Positions 15,320-23,835 are shown, counted from the first letter of the stretch. The stretch is 57,401 nt of DNA from Granulosicoccaceae sp. 1_MG-2023 (GCA_030546905.1 JAUOPI010000022.1:1-57401); one strand, 5' to 3'. Notes: a model not told the origin generated them from the letters alone. A program made the numbers and translations.

Positions 15320-15985
15320 CTATTTACCAACAATGTAAAAACGATCGTGAAATGTTGCGATCCAGCCCGGCTGATAGGCAATCAGACCGCTCAATACAAT
15401 ACCGTTTAGCACCGCCTCAGGAAACGCTAACATCAGGGTAAAAGGCAGAAAGTCCTGTAAATTCAGGTAAACCGACTCGTACGCGAAAAAATAATACAAG
15501 CCCAGTGTGGTCAGCGCGACAGCGATCATCGACAAACCGGCCGCAAGAAAACAATTCAGAAAGACGAAAATAAAGAAATTATGCGGCAAGCGGCGAAACG
15601 CGAGAATCAAGCCCGCCCGCGTCAGGAAAATCGGGATGGCACCGCAGATCAGCACATTAAGCGGAATCACCGACAAAGGCATGGCACCCAATACATACAA
15701 ACCCGCATGCACCAGTAACACGGCAAATAAGGCAAACTGCCAGTCGAACATCACCATCAGGGCGGTCGAGGCCAACAAATGGAAGTTAATGCCGTTAAAA
15801 ACACTGGAACGCACCAGCCAGATAATTCCGACCAACAAAACCGAGCCGAGAAAAACATGCGACGATTCGTTGTCGAGTATTTTGTACCAGGGCGCGGTCC
15901 GTGCCGCCTGCGCCATCAGCAGTACAAACAACAAGCCCGCCGCCCACATCACGGCTGACGGCAAAACACCGGGCAAAACATTCAT
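15320..15985 (-). CDS. CbiM-like membrane protein (COG3235-type, possible ECF permease component)
   Basis: The 221-residue protein has about seven hydrophobic segments. It shows the CbiM/NikM-like features NGINFHLLAS near residue 64 and FPEAVLNG near residue 190. CbiM/NikM proteins are metal-binding subunits of energy-coupling factor importers. No ATPase or T-component lies nearby, so transport is an inference. Its ATG overlaps the ubiH stop by 4 bases (ATGA), so it is co-translated with the ubiquinone gene. In E. coli the position after ubiH is held by ubiI, a second ubiquinone hydroxylase; here it is replaced by this membrane protein. Confidence 0.75.
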   Translation of the reverse strand: MNVLPGVLPSAVMWAAGLLFVLLMAQAARTAPWYKILDNESSHVFLGSVLLVGIIWLVRSSVFNGINFHLLASTALMVMFDWQFALFAVLLVHAGLYVLGAMPLSVIPLNVLICGAIPIFLTRAGLILAFRRLPHNFFIFVFLNCFLAAGLSMIAVALTTLGLYYFFAYESVYLNLQDFLPFTLMLAFPEAVLNGIVLSGLIAYQPGWIATFHDRFYIVGK

Positions 15986-17247
15986 GAGGCCACCTTCTGC
16001 CGCGCCGCGTTGTTGCGACGGATCTGCGCCTGTAGCGGATTCAGGTCAGGCAGTCGTGATGCCATGCCCATATTGTGCCGGGTGAAGATCTGTTTGAGAG
16101 GCGTGACGTGATCAAGCCCCTGCAGGCCGAGCGCGCGTAAGTGCGAGAACAGCGGCCGGCGGCCGCGGAACGCACGCACCAGCGTATCGGTAAAACGCAC
16201 CACGTTTTGCTGGTCACGGTGGCGTTGCGCGCAAAAATCCGCCAACAGCGACGCCGCCCCCGGATCCTCCAGCACGCCGTTTTTTGTCAGCGTTTCGAGT
16301 AAGGCGGCAACATCACGCAAAGCCAGATTAAAGCCCTGCCCCGAGACCGGATGCAATGTGCGCGCAGCATTGCCCATCAGCAAAACACGTCCGCGGGACT
16401 GGGCGCTGCTATCGATCAGCGCCAGCGGAAAAGTCACCCTGTCGCCGATGGCGGTAAAACGCCCCAGGCGGTAGCCGAAACGGCGCTGCAGACTGGCCAG
16501 CATCTGCGCTTCACTGAGGGCCAGAAACGCCTCGAGCTGATCGGCCTCCACCGTATAGACCATGGCCATATGCCGCTCACCCAAGGGCAGCAGCGCCAGC
16601 GGCCCTTCATCGGTAAAGCGCTCGTAGGCCACGCCCTGATGCGGCTTCTCGCATTGCACATTGGCCAGCACCGCGACCTGTTCGTAGTCGTTGCGGCGGG
16701 TTTCAATCCCCAGCAGGGAACGCAGCGGCGACTGAGTACCGTCACAGGCCAGCAACAAACGACAGGCACCGTGACTATCGGCCTCACCGCTGCGTTGCAA
16801 GCGGTAGGTGACGCGGTCGCTTTGTTGCGCCGGCATGGCCGGTACTGCACCGACCTCCATACGCAAATTGGCCAGGCCGTCCAGACGCCCGTAAAGCCGG
16901 CGCAGTATCAGCGAACTGGGAACCACATAACCGAGCGCCGGCACGCCCTGCTCTGCCGCATGCAGCCGGGTGAAACCGGCACGGCCTTTTTCCGACACAT
17001 GCACATCGGTGATGGTCGCCGGTTCACCGGCCAGTCCGTCCCAGAGGCCCAGTTGCGAGAGTATCACCCGCGAACCGGCCGACAGCGCGATACTGCGCTC
17101 GTTGATAAGCAAGGGGCGCTCCTCACTGACGTAAGCCTGCGGCTCAATCAGGCGCACCTGATAGCCGGCATTGGCCAGCGCCCAGGCCAGCGTCCCGCCG
17201 ACCAGTCCGCCGCCGGCAATGCAGATATCTTCAGTCAGTGCGGTCAC
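15982..17247 (-). CDS. ubiH: 2-octaprenyl-6-methoxyphenol hydroxylase-type FAD monooxygenase
   Basis: The 421-residue flavoprotein hydroxylates the ubiquinone ring with O2 and NAD(P)H. The FAD-binding GxGxxG motif is GGGLVGG near residue 11. The mid motif CDGTQSPLRSLLG holds the second FAD contact, and GNAARTLHPVSGQGFNLALRD is the signature of UbiH/UbiI/UbiF enzymes. Synteny with pepP and ygfB supports UbiH over its paralogues. It follows pepP by 6 bases and overlaps the next gene by 4, inside one operon. Confidence 0.94.
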   Translation of the reverse strand: MTALTEDICIAGGGLVGGTLAWALANAGYQVRLIEPQAYVSEERPLLINERSIALSAGSRVILSQLGLWDGLAGEPATITDVHVSEKGRAGFTRLHAAEQGVPALGYVVPSSLILRRLYGRLDGLANLRMEVGAVPAMPAQQSDRVTYRLQRSGEADSHGACRLLLACDGTQSPLRSLLGIETRRNDYEQVAVLANVQCEKPHQGVAYERFTDEGPLALLPLGERHMAMVYTVEADQLEAFLALSEAQMLASLQRRFGYRLGRFTAIGDRVTFPLALIDSSAQSRGRVLLMGNAARTLHPVSGQGFNLALRDVAALLETLTKNGVLEDPGAASLLADFCAQRHRDQQNVVRFTDTLVRAFRGRRPLFSHLRALGLQGLDHVTPLKQIFTRHNMGMASRLPDLNPLQAQIRRNNAARQKVAS

Positions 17248-17253
17248 TTCGGC

Positions 17254-18570
17254 TCAGCCCCCGGCCATCACGGCCTCAATCTCGTCAATGGTTTTCGGCG
17301 CGTCCTTGCTCAGGACTTCCGGTCCGTCTTTTGTTACCGCCACATCATCTTCGATACGAATGCCGATGTTTTCGTATTTGGCCGGAATGCCCTTGCCGGA
17401 CGTGATATACAAGCCCGGCTCGACCGTCACCACCATGCCCGGCTCAAGCTGACGCCACTGGCCATCGACCTTGTATTCGCCGACGTCGTGTACATCCAGC
17501 CCCAGCCAATGGCCGGTGCGGTGCATATAGAACTTACGGTAAGCCTCTTCTTTGATCAGCGTGGCAACCTTGCCCTTGAGCAGGCCGAGCTTGACCAGCC
17601 CTTGCGTGATCACCTTGACCGCAGCTTCGTGCGGCATATTCCAGTGATTACCGGGCCGCACGCAGTCGATCGCCGCCAGTTGTGCGTCCAGCACGATCTG
17701 ATACACCTCGCGCTGCGCCTCGCTGAACTTGCCGTTAACCGGATAGGTACGGGTCACATCGCCGGCGTAGCAATCGACCTCGGCGCCGGTATCGATCAGC
17801 ACCAGATCGCCGTCGCGCAGCGCGTCCTGATTTTCGGTGTAATGCAGAATACAGCCGTTTTCACCACCGCCGACAATCGGCAGAAATGAATGCACGGCGC
17901 CGTTACGCCGGTATTCATGCACCAGCTCGGCCTCCAGCTCGTACTCGTACATGCCCGGACGACAGGCCTGCATACCGCGTTTCTGCCCCTGCGCAGTGAG
18001 TTTGGCCGCGCGACGCATCGTGGCCAGCTCAGAGCGGCTTTTGAACAAACGCATCTCGTGCAGATGGTAATCGAGCGCCACAAACTCGGCAGGCACATGG
18101 GAGCCGGAACGCACGGTGGCGCGCACGCGGTTGATCCAACCCAGCACACGTGAGTCAAAGGTCGGGTCCACACCAATGGTGTAGTAGACGCGCTCACGCC
18201 CTTCGATCAGACCGGGCATGATGTCGTCGATATCGGAGATGGGAAAGGCGTCATCGGCGCCCAGTGCCTCCGGCGCACGCTCGACGCCCAGACGCCGTCC
18301 GTGCCAGGTTTCCTGCAAGGGATCGCGTTCACGACAGAACAGGATAAACTCCGCCTGCTTGCGCCCGGGAATCAGCACGATCACGGCTTCGGGCTCGTGA
18401 AAGCCGCTGAGGTAGTAAAAATCGCTGTTCTGGCGATAAGGATAATCGGCGTCGCCGTTGCGCAGGGTTTCGCGTGCTGCAGGAATAATAGCGATAGCGC
18501 CGTTGCCCATCGTGCGCATCAGGCTGCGACGACGACGGGCGAACTCTTTCAGTTGGGTAGCGTTCAGCAT
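17254..18570 (-). CDS. pepP: Xaa-Pro aminopeptidase
   Basis: The 438-residue metallopeptidase removes an N-terminal residue that precedes proline. The creatinase (pita-bread) fold is evident from the dimetal ligands: Asp in LIDTGAEVDCYAGDVTR, His in HRTGHWLGLDVHDVG, Glu in VTVEPGLY and Glu in IRIEDDV. The N-terminal domain carries YRQNSDFYYLSG. It is cytosolic and of usual length. It sits between ygfB and ubiH, as in enterobacteria and pseudomonads. Confidence 0.97.
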   Translation of the reverse strand: MLNATQLKEFARRRRSLMRTMGNGAIAIIPAARETLRNGDADYPYRQNSDFYYLSGFHEPEAVIVLIPGRKQAEFILFCRERDPLQETWHGRRLGVERAPEALGADDAFPISDIDDIMPGLIEGRERVYYTIGVDPTFDSRVLGWINRVRATVRSGSHVPAEFVALDYHLHEMRLFKSRSELATMRRAAKLTAQGQKRGMQACRPGMYEYELEAELVHEYRRNGAVHSFLPIVGGGENGCILHYTENQDALRDGDLVLIDTGAEVDCYAGDVTRTYPVNGKFSEAQREVYQIVLDAQLAAIDCVRPGNHWNMPHEAAVKVITQGLVKLGLLKGKVATLIKEEAYRKFYMHRTGHWLGLDVHDVGEYKVDGQWRQLEPGMVVTVEPGLYITSGKGIPAKYENIGIRIEDDVAVTKDGPEVLSKDAPKTIDEIEAVMAGG

Positions 18571-18602
18571 TCTCAGATCTGTCCTGTAAACGAAACACGC
18601 CC

Positions 18603-19187
18603 CTAGTGGGGCGCATTTCCGATTGGTGATGTTCTTTCGATTGGTTGTAATTCTTCCAAGACAAGCATTACACCAACCCTGACATATTCTTCGACCTCAA
18701 TATAGGCGGCTTGTTCTTCCTCGTCGCCTTCGGGGTTCTCACCTTCGTAGCCGGCGCCGGCAATCATGCTGATATCGCGGACCAGTTCCGGGATATCGCC
18801 GCGCGCGGTTTTGGATTCTTTGTAGCCGCCCAGGCCAAGACCGTAGACATAGCCCTGACACCACTGCCCCAGTGCTGCGGTGCGCACATCGAGCGTGGTG
18901 TCCTCTTCATCAGGCAGGAACAGTAAAAAACCCAGCGAAGCGTCGTTGACCGATTTGACGGTCGCTTCAAACAAGGCCAGCGCGTCCTGACGGAATTCCG
19001 TCAGGACCGGATTGTCCGGCGACGGCGCTTCGTCGAGGCAGTTAACCAGCCAGGGGTCACGCGCACTTTGCGCGCCGAGTGTACAGATCAGGCCGCACAG
19101 CAGTCCGTGCGATTCGGCGGCACCGAGCGGTGCACCCAGACGTCCGAGTACGGCATCGAATTTTTCGTAAGTAACAGGCAGTTTCAT
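18603..19187 (-). CDS. ygfB: UPF0149/YgfB family protein
   Basis: The 194-residue, mostly helical protein carries the family motifs ESHGLLCGLICT near residue 25 and GQWCQGYVYGLGLGG near residue 107. An acidic stretch (EGENPEGDEEE) lies near 150. YgfB proteins have been linked to regulation of peptidoglycan recycling and beta-lactam resistance in Pseudomonas; the molecular activity is not established. It is the first gene of ygfB-pepP-ubiH. TACAAT lies 7 bases before the ATG and there is no ribosome binding site, so the mRNA may be leaderless. Confidence 0.93.
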   Translation of the reverse strand: MKLPVTYEKFDAVLGRLGAPLGAAESHGLLCGLICTLGAQSARDPWLVNCLDEAPSPDNPVLTEFRQDALALFEATVKSVNDASLGFLLFLPDEEDTTLDVRTAALGQWCQGYVYGLGLGGYKESKTARGDIPELVRDISMIAGAGYEGENPEGDEEEQAAYIEVEEYVRVGVMLVLEELQPIERTSPIGNAPH

Positions 19188-19193
19188 GCGTCT

Positions 19194-19222
19194 ATTGTAC
19201 GGGCTAGCCCTGCCTGCGCCTA
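19194..19222 (-). promoter_or_regulatory. Promoter candidate for ygfB-pepP-ubiH
   Basis: The -10 is TACAAT at 19199-19194, matching the consensus at 5 of 6 bases. The -35, TAGGCG at 19222-19217, is weak. RNA would start at or next to the ygfB ATG at 19187. Confidence 0.4.
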
Positions 19223-19298
19223 GAGCAAGTACAACCGCTTGTACAAGGATGCCGGCACAGCTTTTGTGGATTTGGCAGTAGCCTGCAATCTGAGCGCG

Positions 19299-19307
19299 TG
19301 GGATAAT
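19299..19307 (+). promoter_or_regulatory. Extended -10 promoter for the zapB-like/zapA genes
   Basis: TGGGATAAT at 19299-19307 is an extended -10 element with no good -35. The predicted start is near 19314. A perfect 10-bp palindrome, CTTGTACAAG, lies upstream at 19238-19247 and could be an operator. Confidence 0.4.
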
Positions 19308-19367
19308 CCGCCGTTGTTTTCACGCTGTCCGCAGCGGCAGCGGTCCCCAACGCAAACAGGTCCGATC

Positions 19368-19586
19368 ATGGTAGAACACATCGAGCAACAGCTCGCCGGT
19401 CTTAAAGCACGCCTCAGCGAGCTCGTGGATGCCTACGAAAAACTCCGCGCAGAAAACGAAAGTCTGCGCACCCAGCAAGACAATCTCATCGAAGAACGTG
19501 CACGGCTGATCGAGAAAAACGAACAGGCCCGCACCCGCGTAGAAGCGATGATCACCCGACTGAAAGCGATGGAAGCAAATCAATGA
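19368..19586 (+). CDS. ZapB-like coiled-coil protein (TIGR02449 type)
   Basis: The 72-residue protein is one long coiled coil: heptads of Leu and charged residues run from EQQLAGLKARLSELV to the end. Proteins of this small family are encoded directly upstream of zapA in many gammaproteobacteria. They are thought to be cell-division-associated, because they resemble ZapB and overlap zapA. Here the overlap is 4 bases (ATGA). I take the ATG at 19368; the frame is open upstream but that part is not family-like and has no support. Confidence 0.87.
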   Translation: MVEHIEQQLAGLKARLSELVDAYEKLRAENESLRTQQDNLIEERARLIEKNEQARTRVEAMITRLKAMEANQ

Positions 19587-19882
19587 GTGAAACCACCGCC
19601 ATCAAACTGAAATTCCTCGGTCGTGAAATCCAGGTCGCCTGCAAAGCCGGCGAGAAGGACGCGCTGCTGCGTGCGGCTGACTACGTCAACAACGAAATGC
19701 AGTCGATAAAGGCCCGCGGCGGTAACCCGTCGGTCGAGAAAGTTGCCATCATCACAGCGATGAATATGGCCAACGAATTGCTACGTCTACGTGAAAGCTC
19801 AGGCGCGGTCACCGGTCTGGAAGACAATATTGCAGCCATGCAAAAAATGATTGATGCGGCAATGAAGCCCGATGCGGGCTGA
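19583..19882 (+). CDS. zapA: Cell division protein ZapA
   Basis: ZapA (99 residues) binds FtsZ and cross-links its protofilaments in the division ring. The N-terminal globular part (IKLKFLGREIQVAC) and the C-terminal coiled coil, with AIITAMNMANELLRLR at about 56-71, are both present and of normal length. It overlaps the upstream coiled-coil gene by 4 bases. 6S RNA follows downstream, which is the conserved zapA-ssrS-fau order. Confidence 0.96.
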   Translation: MSETTAIKLKFLGREIQVACKAGEKDALLRAADYVNNEMQSIKARGGNPSVEKVAIITAMNMANELLRLRESSGAVTGLEDNIAAMQKMIDAAMKPDAG

Positions 19883-19928
19883 TCGCATTGCAGCATTTGC
19901 AGAATCGAAAAAAGCTGCAGAAATTACC

Positions 19929-19957
19929 TTGCCGGCCGCTGTTACGCAGACTAGACT
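19929..19957 (+). promoter_or_regulatory. Upstream promoter candidate for 6S RNA
   Basis: TTGCCG at 19929-19934 and TAGACT at 19952-19957 with a 17-base spacer. RNA would start near 19964, giving a precursor about 70 bases longer than mature 6S RNA at its 5' end. A perfect TTGACA at 19996-20001 lies closer to the mature end but has no good -10 partner. Confidence 0.5.
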
Positions 19958-20031
19958 GAGCATCAACGAATACGGAAAAAGACACGGTTAGCCGCTTGAC
20001 ACGGCAAGCCGGTGAGTCAAGGTTTCGGGTA

Positions 20032-20216
20032 TTTTTCTGCTCCGTACGTTTGCAGGTCGGGTATATCCCTTGAGCCTAATTTCGTACCCCGGGGAAACGT
20101 TTGTTGTTTGATGTGTGCATGTCCGCTACGTGCGGAAAGCCTGATTCGGCAACAATATCCCCACCTGAACCGACTGGTTCAAGGTAGCACGCCTGCGACG
20201 GCGGTAGTGGTGAATA
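20032..20216 (+). ncRNA. ssrS: 6S RNA
   Basis: 6S RNA binds sigma70 RNA polymerase and dampens transcription in stationary phase. Three things support the call. The position between zapA and fau is the conserved one. The 5' block GTTTGCAGG...CCCTTGAGCC matches the E. coli GTTCGCAAG...CCCTGAGCC region. The 3' block CACCTGAACC...GGTTCAAGG...GCCTGCGACGGCG matches the E. coli CACCTTGAACC...GGTTCAAGG...GCCTGCGGCGG. The ends are set by complementarity: 20033-20043 pairs with 20203-20214, and TTTGCAGGT pairs with GCCTGCGA. The resulting length of about 185 is close to the E. coli 183. The exact ends are uncertain by several bases. Confidence 0.85.
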
Positions 20217-20243
20217 CCCACTTAATTCCTGACGGAATACTAC

Positions 20244-20828
20244 ATGTCTGACACCTCTCAGTCCGAAATCCGTCAGCGCATGCTAGCCCAAAGGCTGGCC
20301 ATGCCATCTTCAACGGTCAGCCATTGTGCTGACCGTTTTCCTCTGCGTTTAAAGACCTTTCCGCCTTTTAAGCAAGCCCGGCACCTTGCCGCCTATCAGG
20401 CGGTCAGAAATGAAGCCAGCCCCGCCGCCATCCTCAGTCTGGCGCAACAACTTGGCAAAACCACTTACCTGCCGCTGGTACGCGGCGAGACCCTGCGCTT
20501 TGCTCCGGTCGGCCCGGATACCCGTTATATAAGCGGGAAGTTCGGCATTCCGGTGCCGGATGTTGCAGAAGAGACTTTGCGCAGTGCGGGCGAGCTGGAT
20601 CTGATCATTATGCCCATGCTTGCATTTGACAGGCTTGGACACAGAATCGGTATGGGCGGCGGTTTCTACGATAAAACTCTGGCCGGCAGCGACGTTAAGC
20701 GCCGCACACCGTTTTTACTGGGACTGGCTTACAGCTGGCAGCGTGTGGATACGCTGCCGGCCAACCCATGGGATGTGCCGCTGCACGCGGCACTGACAGA
20801 ATCGGCGCTGTACGACTTCAGCCACTGA
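20244..20828 (+). CDS. fau: 5-formyltetrahydrofolate cyclo-ligase
   Basis: The 194-residue enzyme uses ATP to convert 5-formyltetrahydrofolate to 5,10-methenyltetrahydrofolate. The signature GMGGGFYDKTL is at about 137-147, and the N-terminal basic helix EIRQRMLAQRLAM fits the family. It lies 27 bases after 6S RNA. In E. coli the homologue (ygfA) is co-transcribed with 6S RNA, and that is likely here. It ends 3 bases from the convergent ilvA stop with no terminator visible. Confidence 0.95.
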   Translation: MSDTSQSEIRQRMLAQRLAMPSSTVSHCADRFPLRLKTFPPFKQARHLAAYQAVRNEASPAAILSLAQQLGKTTYLPLVRGETLRFAPVGPDTRYISGKFGIPVPDVAEETLRSAGELDLIIMPMLAFDRLGHRIGMGGGFYDKTLAGSDVKRRTPFLLGLAYSWQRVDTLPANPWDVPLHAALTESALYDFSH

Positions 20829-20831
20829 GGC

Positions 20832-22343
20832 TCAGGACAGAAACGCCTCGTAAGCGGGGTTGTTGTTTTCGCAATAAAAACCGTAGCCCAGCGAATCCAG
20901 GAAAGTCTGGAATTGCGCCTGCTCTTCTTCGGGCACTTGCATACCGACCAGAACCCGGCCGTACGCGGAGCCATGGTTGCGGTAATGAAAGAGACTGATG
21001 TTCCAGCCTTTATTCATACGCGTGAGGAAATCCAGCAAGGCACCGGGTTTTTCCGGGAACTCAAAGCGATAGAGATTTTCGTTCTTGAGATTGCCGCCAT
21101 GGCCACCGACCATATAGCGCAGATGCAACTTGGCCATTTCATCGTCGGTCAGATCCACTACCGGATAGCCGGCCTTCTGCAGTTTTTCCAGAATCTGCTG
21201 GCGCTCGGTGTCACCCTTGCGCAATTCGATACCGACGAAAATCTGCGCCGATTCCTTATCCGCATAACGGTAGTTGAATTCAGTGATACTGCGCTTACCG
21301 ATGGTCTGACAAAAACGCTTAAAACTGCCCGGCTTTTCCGGGATGGTCACAACAAAAAGCGCTTCGCGGCTTTCACCGATTTCAGCCCGCTCGGCGATGT
21401 GCCGGAGACGGTCAAAATTCACATTGGCACCGCTGGCGATGGCAACCAGGTTTTCGTCGCTGATTTGCTCACGGGCCACGTATTTTTTCAGGCCCGCTAC
21501 CGACAAGGCACCGGAAGGCTCAACAATCGCACGGGTGTCTTCGAAGATGTCTTTCACTGCCGCGGAAATCTCATCGACTGTGACAAGAACCACTTCATCA
21601 ACGACTTGCTGACAAATGCGGAACGTCTCCTGCCCGACTTCGCGCACGGCAACACCGTCGGCAAACATGCCAACACTGTCCAGCGTGACACGCTTGCCTT
21701 TTTTCAGGCTGTCATGCATGGCGCAAGCATCAACAGGCTCAACGCCGATGATTTTGACATCCGGACGCAGGCACTTGATGTAGGCCCCGACCCCGGCGAT
21801 CAGTCCGCCTCCGCCGACCGGCACAAAAACCGCGTGGATAGGGTCCGGGTGCTGGCGGCAAATCTCCATGCCAATCGTGCCCTGCCCGGCGATGGTGTCA
21901 GGGGCATCAAAAGCGTGGATAAAGGGATAGCCTTTTTCCTCGGAGATGGCCATGGCGTGACGAAAGGCCTCGTCGTAGTTATCACCGTGCAGTACGGAAA
22001 CACCACCGAGCGCATTGACCGAATCGACCTTGATCTGCGGCGTGGTCACCGGCATCACAATAATCGACTTGATACCGAGTTTTTTACCGGCCAGCGCCAC
22101 GCCCTGCGCGTGATTGCCCGCAGACGCCGTGACCACACCGCTGATTTTCTCCCGCTGCCAGAGCTGGTAGATCCGGTTGTAAGCGCCGCGGCACTTAAAC
22201 GAAAACACACTCTGCTGGTCTTCGCGCTTGAGAAGAACGTGATTCTTGAGACGCCGTGTCAGGCTGCGGGCGGTGTGAAGGTCGCTTTCGCGCGCAACGT
22301 CGTAAACGCGCGCGTTAAGGATGGGTTCGAGGTATTGCTTCAT
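20832..22343 (-). CDS. ilvA: Threonine dehydratase, biosynthetic
   Basis: The 503-residue PLP enzyme deaminates threonine to 2-oxobutanoate, the first committed step to isoleucine. The PLP lysine is Lys50 in FSFKCRGAYN; the phosphate loop is VGGGGLIAGVG. Two ACT-like regulatory domains follow: FVVTIPEKPGSFKRF near residue 337 and YRFEFPEKPGALLDF near residue 430. They indicate the isoleucine-inhibited biosynthetic form. I chose the ATG at 22343, which gives MKQYLEPILNARVYDVA, the usual family N-terminus; an in-frame ATG at 22394 lacks homology. No clear ribosome binding site is seen for either. Confidence 0.96.
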   Translation of the reverse strand: MKQYLEPILNARVYDVARESDLHTARSLTRRLKNHVLLKREDQQSVFSFKCRGAYNRIYQLWQREKISGVVTASAGNHAQGVALAGKKLGIKSIIVMPVTTPQIKVDSVNALGGVSVLHGDNYDEAFRHAMAISEEKGYPFIHAFDAPDTIAGQGTIGMEICRQHPDPIHAVFVPVGGGGLIAGVGAYIKCLRPDVKIIGVEPVDACAMHDSLKKGKRVTLDSVGMFADGVAVREVGQETFRICQQVVDEVVLVTVDEISAAVKDIFEDTRAIVEPSGALSVAGLKKYVAREQISDENLVAIASGANVNFDRLRHIAERAEIGESREALFVVTIPEKPGSFKRFCQTIGKRSITEFNYRYADKESAQIFVGIELRKGDTERQQILEKLQKAGYPVVDLTDDEMAKLHLRYMVGGHGGNLKNENLYRFEFPEKPGALLDFLTRMNKGWNISLFHYRNHGSAYGRVLVGMQVPEEEQAQFQTFLDSLGYGFYCENNNPAYEAFLS

Positions 22344-22456
22344 GACGTGGAGATCGGTAAATAGTTGGCTAAGGTACTCCAATCGTCCGTGCATTGAAAG
22401 TGCCGCCCCGCAACATCAAAGCGCGGCCGCGGCGACAAATCCCTGCCGCCGGGGCT

Positions 22457-22484
22457 TTGTGCAGCGCCGTCCGGCGGGTAAACT
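22457..22484 (+). promoter_or_regulatory. Promoter candidate for rpiA
   Basis: TTGTGC at 22457-22462 and TAAACT at 22479-22484 with a 16-base spacer, 35 bases before the rpiA ATG. Confidence 0.35.
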
Positions 22485-22519
22485 GGGCCGCTCTTATTCA
22501 TCACGGAACCGCTTGTACC

Positions 22520-23182
22520 ATGTCCAGTGACGCCGCCAAAAAAGCCGCCGCCGAAGCCGCCCTGAAGTATGTCCGCCCGGGCAACCTGATCGGAATCGGC
22601 ACCGGCTCGACCGCCAACTATTTTATTGATGCACTCGCCGACCTGCGCAATGACATCCCCGGTGCGGTGCCCAGCTCCGAAGCCAGTGCCGAACGCCTGA
22701 AAGCCGTCGGGATTGAGGTCCTTGACCTGAACACCACCGGCCCGCTGCCGCTCTACGTGGACGGCGCTGACGAGGCCAATCCTCAGTTACACCTGATCAA
22801 AGGCGGCGGTGCCGCACTGACCCGCGAGAAGATCGTCGCCGGCGCCAGCACACAGTTTGTCTGTATTGCCGACGACAGCAAGCGCGTGGATGTGCTGGGC
22901 AGTTTTCCTCTGCCGGTTGAGGTCATTCCGATGGCACGCAGCTTTGTTGCCCGCGAACTGGTCAAGCTCGGCGGTGACCCGGAATACCGCGAAGGCTGCA
23001 TTACCGACAACGGCAATATCATCCTCGATGTACACAATATGGCCATCACCGATGCCTGCGCGCTGGAAGCGGCGATCAATCAGATCCCGGGTGTGGTGAC
23101 CAACGGCCTGTTCGCCGCCCGCCCCGCCGATGTGCTTATTCTCGGCCACGCTGACGGCAGTACCGACACCCTCGGCGCCTGA
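22520..23182 (+). CDS. rpiA: Ribose-5-phosphate isomerase A
   Basis: The 220-residue enzyme interconverts ribose 5-phosphate and ribulose 5-phosphate in the pentose phosphate pathway. Visible motifs are [13 protein letters not shown] near residue 26, DGADEANP near residue 80 and [12 protein letters not shown] near residue 93, which hold the phosphate-binding and catalytic residues. The ATG at 22520 gives the normal family length; the frame is open upstream to 22394 without support. It is divergent from ilvA, an arrangement common in gammaproteobacteria, and has its own terminator. Confidence 0.97.
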   Translation: MSSDAAKKAAAEAALKYVRPGNLIGIGTGSTANYFIDALADLRNDIPGAVPSSEASAERLKAVGIEVLDLNTTGPLPLYVDGADEANPQLHLIKGGGAALTREKIVAGASTQFVCIADDSKRVDVLGSFPLPVEVIPMARSFVARELVKLGGDPEYREGCITDNGNIILDVHNMAITDACALEAAINQIPGVVTNGLFAARPADVLILGHADGSTDTLGA

Positions 23183-23199
23183 AGCCGCCCCCCTCACAC

Positions 23200-23224
23200 A
23201 AGCCCGCGGATGCGGGCTTTTTTG
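23200..23224 (+). terminator. rho-independent terminator of rpiA
   Basis: AAGCCCGC (23200-23207) pairs with GCGGGCTT (23212-23219) around GGAT, followed by a T-run. Confidence 0.93.
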
Positions 23225-23238
23225 TACGGACACAACAC

Positions 23239-23835
23239 ATGCCCATCCGATGGCGCCGACACCTTATTGCCCTGTTGTTGAGCCTGCCCTGCAGCCTTGC
23301 CCTTGCCGGAGCCGAAAAGCTCAACGACACGGGGCTGAGCGGCGCCGGCGGGCATAACAACGTGGTTTATGTCAGTTTCTGGACCTCCTGGTGCGCCTCC
23401 TGCCCTCTGGCATTCAAGTGGATGAACAAAATGCACCAACGCTACGCCGCGCAAGGCCTGCAGATCATCGCCATCAACCTCGACAGCGAGCGCGCAGCAG
23501 CCGACGGGTTTCTGCGCCGCTTCCCGGCGTTATTTGAACTGCGTTTTGATCCGGCACGCGAGAGCACCGCTGACTTTCCGGTCAGGGTTTTGCCGGACAG
23601 TTTCCTCTATGACCGCAGCGGCCGCCTGCTGAGTTCGCATCAGGGCTTCCGCCCCACAGACCGGCTCAAATACGAAGCCGCACTGCGCGAGGCCCTGGCC
23701 GCGCCTGCAGCCGGGGAGCAGTCAGAAACGGAGCTTGGCCTGCCACCGGGCAAGACAAGCCCCGCTTCTGCCGGCACGGGTTTTACTGCTCTGCTGCAGG
23801 CGTTTGCGCTTGCGCCTCAGCGCCAGGCGCCATAA
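23239..23835 (+). CDS. Exported thioredoxin-fold protein (TlpA-like)
   Basis: The 198-residue protein has an N-terminal signal peptide (RRHLIALLLSLPCSLALA) and a thioredoxin fold. The active site is WCASCP at about 51-56, followed by the cis-Pro region RVLPDSFLYDRSG near residue 116. TlpA/ResA-type proteins reduce disulphides in the periplasm, often for cytochrome c or copper proteins. No such target is encoded beside it. The last 25 residues are low in complexity and overlap the comEA-like gene on the other strand by 53 bases. The ribosome binding site is weak; the start is chosen because the signal peptide follows directly. Confidence 0.87.
   Translation: MPIRWRRHLIALLLSLPCSLALAGAEKLNDTGLSGAGGHNNVVYVSFWTSWCASCPLAFKWMNKMHQRYAAQGLQIIAINLDSERAAADGFLRRFPALFELRFDPARESTADFPVRVLPDSFLYDRSGRLLSSHQGFRPTDRLKYEAALREALAAPAAGEQSETELGLPPGKTSPASAGTGFTALLQAFALAPQRQAP

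Noticed and set aside
20913-22364. Long plus-strand frame of about 480 codons opposite ilvA
   Set aside because: It is a shadow of a GC-rich gene; ilvA is unmistakable and the antisense frame has no recognisable domain.
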